DNA from: Prunella strophiata
Lineage: Eukaryota; Chordata; Aves; Passeriformes; Prunellidae
Assembly: GCA_036583965.1 (NCBI GenBank)
Contig: JAZBQD010000019.1
Span: forward strand, 2,409,006-2,473,005
Direction: 5' to 3'
Length of the DNA: 64,000 nt
The position numbers were made by a program, and so were the translations under genes. Shown piece after piece: positions 22,406 to 34,400 of this stretch (the stretch's first letter is position 1; the number at the start of each line of letters is the position of its first letter). The notes beneath the pieces were generated by a model that was not told the origin of the DNA, ran no database searches, and worked only from the letters and a program-made list of their open reading frames with translations.

Positions 22406-23325
22406 GCCATCTCACCAGGGGTCTTGTGCTGCTCCACATCCTGCTGGAATCTGTCCAGGCAGATCTGTCCTTGCCGTGCCTCTGCTCCTGCCTGGCAGCA
22501 TCTCCCTCCTGGGGATGATGTCCTGTCCTGCCTCCTCCCTGCTGCAGCCACCTCTCTGCCATCCCAGAGCCTGGCCATGGACTGAGGCTCCCCAGGAGGG
22601 ACTGTGGCTGCCCATCAGTGGTCCAGAAATTTGGAAATTCTCAGCCAATTTGGAAAACACACATTCCAAGATAAGGGCTTGTCTCTCAGCACCCTGCTTC
22701 TGCTCAAAGGGTGGAAAACCTGGAAGGAATGCCATGACTGCTTCCAAGTGGTTTTGAGACCACTCTAAAAGCTTTTAAACATGGAAAACACAACAGATAC
22801 TTTAAATATTCCCTGTCCTGAAATGAGCACTGCTGCCAGCCTGCCTTTGTGGGATTCCTTAAGGATGGGGACAATCAGAGCACCACAGAATATCCTGGGT
22901 TGGAAGGGGCCAACAAAAGGTGCATGGAGAATTTCCTGTTGTTTTGGACAATAAATTGTTTTGCTTTCAGGACAAGCACATAATCCTTTTTTGGGTGTGT
23001 GTGTATCTTTGTTTTATCTTCTGATAATTTAAACACCCCTTGAAAGGCTCCTGAAACACATCCAACTATCTGCTGAAATGAAGTCCCACCAGAAGAAGAG
23101 TTTGGTCTGAAGCTGCACTTGATCCATATCAGCCAGGAAATCTTCTGCTGAGATTTCCTGCACCCCCGAGGGAGGCAGAGCTGTGGTTTATCCAAACATG
23201 ACTTTTATTGTTGAATGGTTGAAGAGGGAGCTGATAACATCAGTGTCCATGGTGATGTCACCTCACTTGAGCAGCAGCATTGGCACAGGGAGGTTGATGA
23301 GCATGAAGACCCTGCTGGCTTCTGT
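22406..23325. other. intergenic between two large arrays
   Basis: No gene recognised. A fragment at about 22878-22920 (CACAGAATATCCTGGGTTGG) is a minus-oriented CR1 3' end. Confidence 0.55.
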
Positions 23326-25990
23326 GTGCAGGACAGACCCTGCTCCTCCACTTGTCCTGATGACAGGACAGACCCTGCTCTCCTCTGTCCTGAGACAGGA
23401 CCAGACCTGCTCCTCCCACTGGTCCGTGGCGACAGGACAGACCCTTGCTCCTCCACTGCTACCTGGGGTACAGGGACAGGACTCTGCTCCTCCACTGTCC
23501 TGGGACAGGACAGACCCTGCTCCTCCACTCTCCTGAGACAGGACAGACTCTGCTCCTCCACTGTCCTGGGACAGGACAGACCCTGCTCCTCCACTCTCCT
23601 GGGACAGGACAGACTCTGCTCCTCCACTCTCCTGGGACAGGACAGACCCTGCTCCTCCACTCTCCTGGGACAGGACAGACCCTGCTCCTCCACTCTCCTG
23701 GGACAGGACAGACCCTGCTCCTCCAGCCTCCTGGACAGGACAGACTCTGCTCCTCCACTGTCCTGGGACAGGACAGACCCTGCTCTCCACTCTCCTGGGA
23801 CAGGACAGACCCTGCTCCTCCACTCTCCTGGGACAGGACAGACCCTGCTCTCCACTCTCCTGGGACAGGACAGAACCCTGCTCCTCCACTGTCCTGGGAC
23901 AGGACAGACCCTGCTCCTCCACTCTCCTGGGACAGGACAGACTCTGCTCCTCCACTCTCCTGGGACAGGACAGACCCTGCTCCTCCACTCTCCTGGGACA
24001 GGACAGACCCTGCTCCTCCACTGTCCTGGGACAGGACAGAACCCTGCTCCTCCACTGTCCTGGGACAGGACAGACTCTGCTCCTCCACTCTCCTGGGACA
24101 GACAGACCCTGCTCCTCCACTGTCCTGGGACAGGACAGACCCTGCTCTCCACTCTCCTGGACAGGACAGACCCTGCTCCTCCACTGTCCTGGGACAGGAC
24201 GACCCTGCTCCTCCACTGTCCTGGGACAGGACAGACCCTGCTCCTCCACTCTCCTGGGACAGGACAGACCCTGCTCCTCCACTCTCCTGGGACAGGACAG
24301 ACCCTGCTCCTCCACTGTCCTGGGACAGGACAGACCCTGCTCCTCCACTGTCCTGGGACAGGACAGACCCTGCTCCTCCACTGTCCTGGGACAGGACAGA
24401 CCTGCTCCTCCACTCTCCTGGGACAGGACAGACCCTGCTCCTCCACTGTCCTGGGACAGGACAGACCCTGCTCCTCCACTGTCCTGGGACAGGACAGACC
24501 CTGCTCCTCCACTCTCCTGGGACAGGACAGACTCTGCTCCTCCACTGTCCTGGGACAGGACAGACCCTGCTCCTCCACTCTCCTGGACAGGACAGACCCT
24601 GCTCCTCCACTGTCCTGGGACAGGACAGACCCTGCTCCTCCACTCTCCTGGACAGGACAGACCCTGCTCCTCCACTGTCCTGGGACAGGACAGACTCTGC
24701 TCCTCCACTCTCCTGGACAGGACAGACCCTGCTCCTCCACTCTCCTGGGACAGGACAGACCTGCTCCTCCACTCTCCTGGGACAGGACAGACTCTGCTCC
24801 TCCACTCTCCTGGACAGGACAGACCCTGCTCCTCCACTGTCCTGGGACAGGACAGACTCTGCTCCTCCACTCTCCTGGACAGGACAGACCCTGCTCCTCC
24901 ACTGTCCTGGGACAGGACAGACTCTGCTCCTCCACTGTCCTGGGACAGGACAGACCTGCTCCTCCACTCTCCTGGACAGGACAGACCCTGCTCCTCCACT
25001 GTCCTGGGACAGGACAGACCCTGCTCCTCCACTCTCCTGGACAGGACAGACCCTGCTCCTCCACTGTCCTGGGACAGGACAGACTCTGCTCCTCCACTGT
25101 CCTGGGACAGGACAGACCTGCTCCTCCACTCTCCTGGGACAGGACAGACTCTGCTCCTCCACTCTCCTGGACAGGACAGACTCTGCTCCTCCACTCTCCT
25201 GGGACAGGACAGACTCTGCTCCTCCACTGTCCTGGGACAGGACAGACTCTGCTCCTCCACTGTCCTGGGACAGGACAGAACCCTGCTCCTCCACTCTCCT
25301 GGGACAGGACAGACTCTGCTCCTCCACTGTCCTGGGACAGGACAGACCTGCTCCTCCACTGTCCTGGGACAGGACAGACCCTGCTCCTCCACTCTCCTGG
25401 ACAGGACAGACCCTGCTCCTCCACTGTCCTGGGACAGGACAGACTCTGCTCCTCCACTGTCCTGGGACAGGACAGACTCTGCTCCTCCACTCTCCTGGAC
25501 AGGACAGACTCTGCTCCTCCACTCTCCTGGGACAGGACAGACCCTGCTCCTCCACTGTCCTGAGACAGGACAGACTCTGCTCCTCCACTGTCCTGGGACA
25601 GGACAGACCCTGCTCCTCCACTCTCCTGGGACAGGACAGACTCTGCTCCTCCACTCTCCTGGGACAGGACAGACCCTGCTCCTCCACTCTCCTGGGACAG
25701 GACAGACCTGCTCCTCCACTCTCCTGGACAGGACAGACCCTGCTCCTCCACTGTCCTGGGACAGGACAGGACCCTGCTCCTCCACTCTCCTGGACAGGAC
25801 AGACCCTGCTCCTCCACTGTCCTGGGACAGGACAGACCTGCTCCTCCACTCTCCTGGACAGGACAGACCCTGCTCCTCCACTGTCCTGGGACAGGACAGA
25901 CCTGCTCCTCCACTGTCCTGGGACAGGACAGACCTGCTCCTCCACTGTCCTGGGACAGGACAGACCTGCTCCTCCACTCTCCTGGACAGG
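23326..25990. repeat. 2.7-kb 33-bp minisatellite
   Basis: About 80 copies of CTCCTCCACTCTCCTGGGAC + AGGACAGACCCTG, with alternation of CTCTCC/CTGTCC and GACCCTG/GACTCTG, and frequent one- or two-base losses (CTGGACAGG, GACCTGC). The plus and minus frames remain open for up to about 1000 codons. The left edge is degenerate. Confidence 0.97.
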
Positions 25991-26477
25991 CAGGGAAGGC
26001 AGGATTGCAAAGCCACAACGGAGATGTGGCACTGACCCCTAGTGACAAACTCCTGCCCCAGCCCTGCACCGGAGAAGGGCTATGCCTGGAAAAGGAGACG
26101 TGGATAAGAGCAGGGATGGGGGAATGCTCCTGCTCTTCCACAAAGCCTGGGGAAGGAAAGGATCCTGCTGAGGAGGGGCACCAAGCCCAGGTCCCCTGCT
26201 TCCACCACCCAAAATGCAGAGGAGCCTGCTGGAGATGGAGGCAGAATCCATGGAGGCAGAAATGTGCCAGGTTATGTGTGCACAGGGGGAAAATGTTAGG
26301 GATACTGAGGGCAGTTTGATGGGGGTCTGCATCCCAAAATTTCCTCATCCACCAGAGGAAATGCTCCAGCACTTGGCTGTTTCCCACAAGGCCAGCTCTG
26401 GGGGCAGAGCAGGGTGGAAAGAAACACTCTGAGGGTGTCTATGGAGTTTATTTAAGATGCAGTGAAATTGCACTTCT

Positions 26478-26720
26478 AACTGCCAGTGGGCAGGGTGAGA
26501 TGGGATAATTGGAAGGAATTCTTGGCTGTGAGGGAGGTGAGGCCCTGGCACAGGGTGCCCAGAGCAGCTGTGGCTGCCCCTGGACCCCTGGCAGTGCCCA
26601 AGGCCAGGCTGGACAGGGCTTGGAGCAGCCTGGGATGGTGGAAGGTGTCCCTGCCATGGCAGGGGTGGGATGGGATGGGAATTAAGGTCCTTCCAACCCA
26701 ACCCATTCTGGGATTTGATG
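26478..26720 (+). mobile_element. CR1 3' end, plus orientation
   Basis: Contains GGCCCTGGCACAGGGTGCCC, CCAGGCTGGACAGGGCTTGG and GGTGTCCCTGCCATGGCAGG, ending CATTCTGGGATTTGATG. Confidence 0.85.
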
Positions 26721-26873
26721 CTGATGATCAGGCACAGCATGGGAAATGAGCAATGCTCAGTTTATGGAATTCAGCAGTGTAAGGACCTGATGGAGCAGAG
26801 GGATGACGGGAACACACGAAGGATCTGTCACACCCTTCCCTGGGGAATAATGCCTTTGAGCAGCAGGCTGCAC

Positions 26874-26879
26874 TTTATT
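26874..26879 (-). terminator. candidate poly(A) signal of TXNDC16
   Basis: AATAAA on the minus strand about 1.26 kb past the TXNDC16 stop. A second AATAAA at 26447-26452 is an alternative. Confidence 0.4.
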
Positions 26880-28136
26880 CCTTTAAATACATACATTTTG
26901 GCTCAAAGCCTGTCACTCAATCCAAAAATGGTCTCTCTCAATGAAGGGCTTCCAGAACAGCCCAGGACTAATAATCTATTTCTGGGTATTTCAAAAGACT
27001 CACAGCCACGTGTGCTGCTTGCAGAATCAGGAATACTGAGTTTGCAATGCTCTCAGCACTCCTTTACCAGAATTTTTTCCTCTTCCCAGTAATTTCAGAG
27101 CCCTAAGGAGTAGGAGGAGGATCTGACTCTCCCAGCAGTGCTGTGGAAGGGAGATAGATGTTCATTGAAGGGATGGTCATGGAATCCTAGACTGGGTTGG
27201 AAGGGACTTTAAAGACCATCTGCTTTCAACCCCCTGCCATTTCTTGTGCCCAGGAGATGTGCAGAGGCTGGAAATCCACTTCCCCAGCTTTTGCATCTCC
27301 CCACTTCAGTTCTGGATGTGAAGCAGCTCCATCCCACCTTGGAAGGGTCCAGCCTTGCCCTTCATCTCCCTCTCCTCTTCCACAGCACTCAGCTTTCCAC
27401 AGACCTTGCTCCCTGAGGCACCAACCTTGCTGCTGTCACTGAGAGCAAAGACAAATGGAGGCTGCAAATAGCCCCCTGGGCTTGTGACCAAGAAAATGCC
27501 AGCAGTGAGGAAAGCCATCTCCAACCTGCCCACCCCTGGGATTTGCTGGCAGAGTTTTGTCCCAGCTATTCAGGACTGTTGTGTGACCTGAGCTCTGGCC
27601 TCTGGAATAAATCTGCTTTGACCAGATCCTCCTTTTCTCCCCTGTGAGGATGAACATGCTCATGAATTTGGGTCACAAGTCAGGTGTAAACACAACTGGG
27701 GGCTGGCTGGAGCAGCCCTGGAGTGGTGGAATGCTGGCACCACACAGTTCCAACACAGATGGAATTGCAGGATTTTCTGTCACACATCAGTAGAGCTTCT
27801 CCTGCAACCAGTGAGGAGATAAATGGGCTTTTCATCCTGGAATCACTCACCCCTTCCTGCTCAGGGGCAACTGAAGAGACTCTGAGACTTGGGGGATCCA
27901 CAGAGCAGGGCTGAATTGTCTTTTCCAGTGTAGCTTGTTGCTTGATGAGCTCCCAACAGCAGCCAGGGAACAACAAGTGGGATGTACAAACTCACCCCTG
28001 GCATCAGAAACCCCCAGCACTCAGCAGCAGGGACTGGCCCTTCCCTTCACCATTCCTTGACAGCTGAAACCTCTTCTCTCCTTGGAGAAAAGGCTGGGAA
28101 AGTGCCAGGCTGTCCAGGGCAGTCCCACCGCAGCTC
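26880..28136 (-). other. probable TXNDC16 3' UTR
   Basis: Minus-strand sequence after the TGA at 28137. Holds a small minus-oriented CR1 end at about 27177-27245 (ACTGGGTTGGAAGGGACTTT). No other gene. Extent depends on which poly(A) signal is used. Confidence 0.4.
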
Positions 28137-28423
28137 TCAGAGCTCACTGTGCCTCCTGCCCTGCTTGTCCCTGGCTGCCAGCCTCGGGGCTGTGCCCCGC
28201 AGGCCCCTCCCCGGGGCTCCACCTTCCTCTGCCGTGCTCTCCCGGGATGGCTCCTCCCTGGTGGCACTGTCCCCTCCAGCAGTGTCCCCTCCAGGACTTC
28301 TGGGTGCGTGCTGTGCTGGGGTGTCCCCGGGGTGAGGGGACAGCTCGGGCAGGGCTGGCTCCATCATCTGGAGGAAGTCATAAGCAGGGAGTGGTGGCTT
28401 CCAGTCTTCCTCAGACAAGGTAC
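28137..28423 (-). CDS. TXNDC16: TXNDC16 coding exon 19 (last)
   Basis: Residues 744-838 and TGA. Acceptor GCTCAG, phase 1. Begins with the conserved [12 protein letters not shown], then a GC-rich, low-complexity, poorly conserved tail ending HSEL. Confidence 0.95.
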
Positions 28424-31400
28424 CTGAGCAGCAAACACAGCCCCAGTTAGTAGGGGAAGAGTTATGCCCCACCTCCATGGATATTTCCCTTCCTGAATGA
28501 TGGCTTTTTCCCCCCCCCCCCCAATTCTAATGAATACAAAATTAAAAATCTTTTCTGAAAGATCACAGAACCACAGAACAATCTGGGTTGGAAGGGACCT
28601 TAAAGATCATGTCATTCCAACCCCTGCCATGGCAGGGACACCTTCCACTGTCCCAGGCTGCTCCAAGCCCTGTCCAGCCTGGCCTTGGGCACTTCCAGGG
28701 GTAGCCACAGCTGCTCTGGGCACCCTGTGCCAGGGCCTGCCCACCCTCCCAGCCAGGAATTCCTTCCCAATATCCCATCCCTGCATCCTGTCCCTCCATC
28801 CCTTGTCCCAAGTCCCTCTCCAGCTCTCTTGAGGAAGGCAGATCCATGCTGGCTTCCTCCAAAGCCTCATCAGGCTGATCAAGACAGGAGGGATGCAGTG
28901 AAAAACTCCACAGCACAAGCCAACCCTTTATGTCCTAAAGCCCTCAGTAAAACACCAGCTTCCTTCATCCTTTCCCATCCAAAAAGAAATGCAGGAAGGT
29001 GTCCTGAAGAGCAGCTACTTCTTACACTGTCAACTGGGAGCTGGGAGGTTTTTTATGAGCAAGCTGTGGTTGGGAATGGGAAAACACAGCCAGATTTGGG
29101 GATTATCACAGGGAAAAGATGAAGATTCCAAACTATCCACGTTTGGCTCTGAGCATTAAACAGTCCCAAAGCAAACTTGTGAGTGTGGGCATTCTCTCTT
29201 GGCTGGACTATTTGTACTTCTGCAGCTCTAACAAGCAGAGCTGGTTTTTCCATCATTAAATTCCAGGGCAGGCAATTTATTGCACGTAGTATCTTCTCAT
29301 AAACAGACTGGAGCTCACAGTGTGTGCTTGGGAACGTTATAAACCTGGGTCCACTTACTGCTGGGAATCTCCAGTCCTGCTTGGAGCTTCTCCAGCCATG
29401 ACAAGATGTTCATCTCACTGATGGACTGCTCTGAGGGGAACTTGAACACCTGACCCCCAGCATGGAGGTTCACCCAGAGGAGAACAGGCAAGGGAGGAGT
29501 GGTGGAAAAGTAAGAGCTCAGGATGCCATATCCCACTGGAGTCTTCTTCCTGTTGGGAAGAGGAGAGTCGGGTTTGGCAGCACAACAGGACTGAGAACAA
29601 AAAAAAAAAACAAAAAAAACACCAAAGCACTTGGGTCACATCCAGCAAAGCTCAGTTTGGTGGGACTGCAGAAGCATCATGCCTGGAAGTGTTCAAAGCC
29701 AGGCTGGACAGGGCTTGGAGCAACCTGGGATTGTGGAAGGTGTCCCTGCCCAAGGATGGGCTTTCAGGTCCCTTCCAACCCAAACCATTCCAGGATTCTG
29801 TGACTCTAAGCACTGTAAATGAGCTTGATGCTTAAGGAACCTGTTAGGATCCAATGGAGAGAGAGCAGACAACAGCCTGGATGTGTGAAGAAATCCTTGA
29901 GCAGGAAAAACTCTGTAGGAAGGTGGGAGATGTTTTCCACCTTAAGCTTCTAAGACCAGGTGGGACAAGAGTGGGACAGGTCCTGCAGCCCCCAGGGTCA
30001 GACCCTGTCTGCAGGGACAGCTGCCAGCCCTTCCAGCCCAGCTGCTGCCACTGCAGTTCCACAGGGATGGAAAGGCAAATTCCCCAGGTGACACACAGAG
30101 TGAAAACAGGGACAAACAGGACATTGAGACAGAGGGACAGCAAGGCCACAGAGGTGCTGAGACATTCCAGCACTATTTTAAGGCTTCAGCTCTAAGCTGG
30201 CTCTTGGGAATGAGGGCTTCTTTCTGGGATGAGGGACTTTTGACAAGGACATGAAGTGACAGGCCACAGGGAGTGCCTTCCCACTGCCAGAGGGCAGGGA
30301 TGGATGGGAGATTGGGAAGGAATTCCTGGCTGGGAGGGTGGGCAGGCCCTGGCACAGGGTGCCCAGAGCAGCTGTGGCTGCCCCTGGCAGTGTCCAAGGC
30401 CAGGCTGGATGGGATATTTGGACAGTGGAAGGTGTTCCTGCCATGGCAGGGGTTGGAATGAGATGATCTTTAAGGTCCCTTCCACCCCAAACCCTTCTGG
30501 CATTCTGCCATTCTGCTCTGGCACAGGAAGGTGTCTCTTTCTGTGTCTCAGGAAGGCAGAGCAAAGGCAGATGTGTAGGTGGGGAAGTTCCAGGGCTCTT
30601 TTTTCTGGTGCATTACTGGCAGCCCAGTCCCCTTCTCTCTGAGCACATGTGCATTTTTCCCCCTCAGTGAACTCCAGCCCACGCTGGACGGCGCTTCCCA
30701 GACTTCAAAGCACGTTATGATTAAGCCACTGAAGTTTCTCTGGGCTTGGGCAAAACAAACAGAGGCCAAAAATTCAAAATGTAACTAAGAAGAGGAGGAT
30801 TGAAAAAAAAAAAAAATCCCTTTCCTACAATCTTCTATTTCTTAGGTCTTAAATTAATTTTGTTGCTTGAGTATTTTTTAAGTTTAATTTATGGGGCTTC
30901 TGGTTGAACCTTCTTGTGAAAACTTTCTTTCCCCAGTCAATGACCAGTCATTCCCTCTAATTGCTTGGTGGAAAATCACCATAAGACATTCCAGGAGGGC
31001 AAATTTCCTTTTTTTTCTTCCCATATGCACTTCATTTAATTCCAACAAAAATGCAAATAACACCAGATCCAGGGTCAAGCTACTACAAGCACTGGAGAAC
31101 ATTTTCCTCTATTGAAAATGATTTCTGCAATCAATTAAATATTTACTAATTTTACATTGTCAGGCAATTTTCTGCAGTTGCCCAGAAAAATGAGTGAACC
31201 ATTGCTCAATGGTCTGACCTCCAATTCCTGATGATTTCAGACCAAATATTCACATTACCAGCTCGTGTTCTCAGTAATTGCAGCCTCAGGGTTTTTTTTC
31301 TGCAAGGCTCAGAGTGAGTTAATGGGAAGAAGAGATTTCAAACACTCACAGGTTCAACCAGCAAGCCACAAATGCCTGCTGGGTTCTTCCTTTTGCCAGC

Positions 31401-34400
31401 TTCAGCATTTCCTTGCTTTCCACCTGGCTGATGTCACCAGCACTGAACAGGATGAGGAAGGGCTTTCCCAGCTGCAAGTAGTGGGGCAGATTTGGCACGG
31501 TGATTTCTGGCTGAAAGACGTCACAAACAAGAAATTGGGGGTTATGGGGAGGAGAAAACAGGAGAAAATTCCAATTTCTGCTCTTACATGAGGGTGTAGG
31601 GGCTAAGCAAGGCTGCAGTGTCTGTGTGGGATGTGGGAAGCAGGAACAGGGCTGGGATTTTGGTGCACTTGGAGATGTCTTTGCCCAGCCCAAGTGCACC
31701 AAATCTGTGGGAGCAGCTGTGAGCTTGGAGATGGGCATGTGAGCAGAGCAGGCAGAGGCTCCAAAAGGCACAAGGAAAAAGCCCTGGGAATAGGGAATAC
31801 ACCCAATAATAACTGTGACAACTAGCAGCTGAGTGACTCTGAGGCCAGTCCCTCAACTCCAGGGTCTCCTGCTCCAAGACCACACAGCAAAGAGCAGATT
31901 TCTGCCCAGACTCCTTGCTCCAAGCCATAAATTTTAAAAACAAACTCAGCACGATAAAAATAACAAGGGGACACGGCCGTTCCACAGAACTCCACACTGT
32001 AATCAGGGCTCTGCAATGGAAAAAGGACATTTTGATTTTATTTTTACTCACAAAAATGTCCAGCAGCTCATATCTGATCATCTGCACCATGTCCTGCAGG
32101 CTGTGTTTGGACAGAGGGATGCCTTCCACGCTCCGGCCTCCGCCCCGGGCCAGGAGGAGGGCAGGGGGGGCCACGGAGTATTTCTGGGATCTGAAAAAGA
32201 GGGATGGCCACAGGGGGGTTGGACACACCCCAAACGTGCTGCACACAGAGCTGGCATGCTCCTGGAGACATGTCCCATCCCTGAAGTGTCCAAGGCCAGC
32301 CTGGATGGGGTTTGGAGCACGCTGGGATGGTGGAAGGTGTCCCTGCCCGTGGTATGGGGTGGAATGGGATGAGCTGTGAGATTCCCTCCAACCCAAACCA
32401 TTCTGGGATTCTGGGATTTTATTCCTACTTCTCCTTCATTTTCACACCTACCCACCCAGGGCTTCACTCTACCTCCCCAGCCAGAGGTCTCAATTCCATC
32501 CAAGGGACACAATGACACAAAACAAGCTCCAGGAGATCCAATTTTTGTCTCAGTGAACAAACCCAAAAATGCTGGTGAAGTCCAAGCCCCCACTGGAGCA
32601 ACACACACAGGCTGCACCCACCCACTCTTGGTGCAGTAGTCAGATGATTCTTGGTTCCACAATGCCCTTGTGGCAAGAGGGGCCAAGGTACTCAAAGAAA
32701 AGCTGAGAAAGTGGGAAAAGCAAAAATAGGAGAAGTCTGAGCAAAGAAAGGGCAGGGGGGACACCAAGCCAGGACAGCAATTTTCTGGAAGTTTGAGGAA
32801 CTTCAGCCCTGGAGGCTCCAGATGGCACTGCCCAGAGGAAGGGTGTGACAGGGGAAATCAGCTGCCTGTGCAGTTTGTGGGGTCACGTCAGGTTTGTTTT
32901 TCAAAGGCTCCTGGCAATTTTTGAAAGACTTTGTGACATCAAAGAATCCCAGAATGGTTTGGGCTGGAGGGACCTTAAAGCTCAGCCAGTTCCACTCCCC
33001 TGCCATGGCAGGGACACCTCCCACTGTCCCAGGCTGCTCCAAGCCCTGTCCAACCTGGCATTGGACACTTCCAGGGATCCAGGGGCAGCCACAGCTTCTC
33101 TGGGCACCCTGTGCCAGGGCCTGCCCACCCTCACAGGGAGAAGCTTCTTTAGGTCATCAATGACACAACAAGTGGAGGAAAGTGAAGATAATTAATTTCC
33201 ATGGTGCCCAACTCTTATGGAGGCCTTTCCCATCTTCCATCCCAGCATTTATGTCTCTGGGACTAATACACCTACTGCAAACTTCACTGTGAGCTGATGT
33301 ACTTATGGTTGATTAAGTCTGGCAAAACCCTAAAAAATATTTCATTCAGAGATGTTGAACTTATTAAACTTCTATGGGTTTTAAAGAGATTCTTTGGCTT
33401 GGTCATGGCTCAGAGGAGTAAGGATTCTTGTTCCCTGTATCTAAGATACATCACCTTGTTCAGCAGCCTTTGCAAGCATCTGTGAGGGGGTGAGGCACTG
33501 GAAGAGGATTCCAGAGAAGCTGCCCCTGGATCCCTGGAAGTGCCCAAGGCCAGGCTGGACAGGGCTTGGAACTACCTGGGATAGTGGAAGGTGTCCCTGC
33601 CATGGCAGGGGGTGGAACTGGATGGGCTTTAAGATTTCCTCCAATCTAAACCATTTTGGGGTTTTACTCTATGACTCTATAAGGAAATATCTTATAGGCT
33701 GCCAGAAAAATCACCAAATTCCCCAGCTACACTCTATCCTGAAATCCCTTCTCCTCTTCCTGGTACTGAGGGGTTGTGCTGTTGCTCACCACAGCTTTGT
33801 ATTTATACAGCAGGACCATTCAGTGGGTAACACAAGTCTTGCATTTCAATCAAAACCATCTGCAAACAAAGACTTGGCAGGAATCTCTGACATCGACGTG
33901 GAAACAAATAACGACCTCATGCAAAGCATTTCTTCCTCAAAGCCTTTTTCCCCCTCATTAGTGACCAGCCCAGCAGGTGCCTGCTGAGCAAACAGCTTTG
34001 CTGACTACAGCCTTTGTGTATTCTGTAGCCCTTTTTGCTCTGGAAAAGGTCTACAGGATGCACAAAAGGGGAATCAGCTTTCTGTGACCCGGGAGGCACA
34101 AATATTTTCTCCTTGAGCACTGAGCTCAAGAATGGCTTTTCATTTTCTGAAGAAGGGAAGTGAGTCTGGCTCTTGCATAAGGAATTCCTGTAAGTGTTTA
34201 CTTTCTGCTTACAGTTGAGAAGTCCATCAGCTACAGTAGCTTCACCCACAAATCACAGCCAAAATCCAAATCTGGCAGAAGGACTATCAATATAAACTGC
34301 ACTAAATATTCCAGCTAAACAGCAGCAGGCTGCAGACTCCTGGAGCAGGAGCAGGGAGGTGGATTCTTGCATGTGTCAGCTCTGAGAGAACAAAGGCTTC

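Noticed and set aside
19287..22578. Open frames of 1091, 954 and 660 codons on the minus strand
   Set aside because: They are translations of the two-unit minisatellite, open in several frames because units lack stops; composition is purely repetitive and no start, splice or domain evidence exists.
19411..25990. CRISPR-like arrays
   Set aside because: Units are contiguous without unique spacers, and the genome is vertebrate.
23205..26387. Open frames of 782 to 1060 codons on both strands
   Set aside because: Overlapping frames on both strands over the 33-bp array; repeat artefact.
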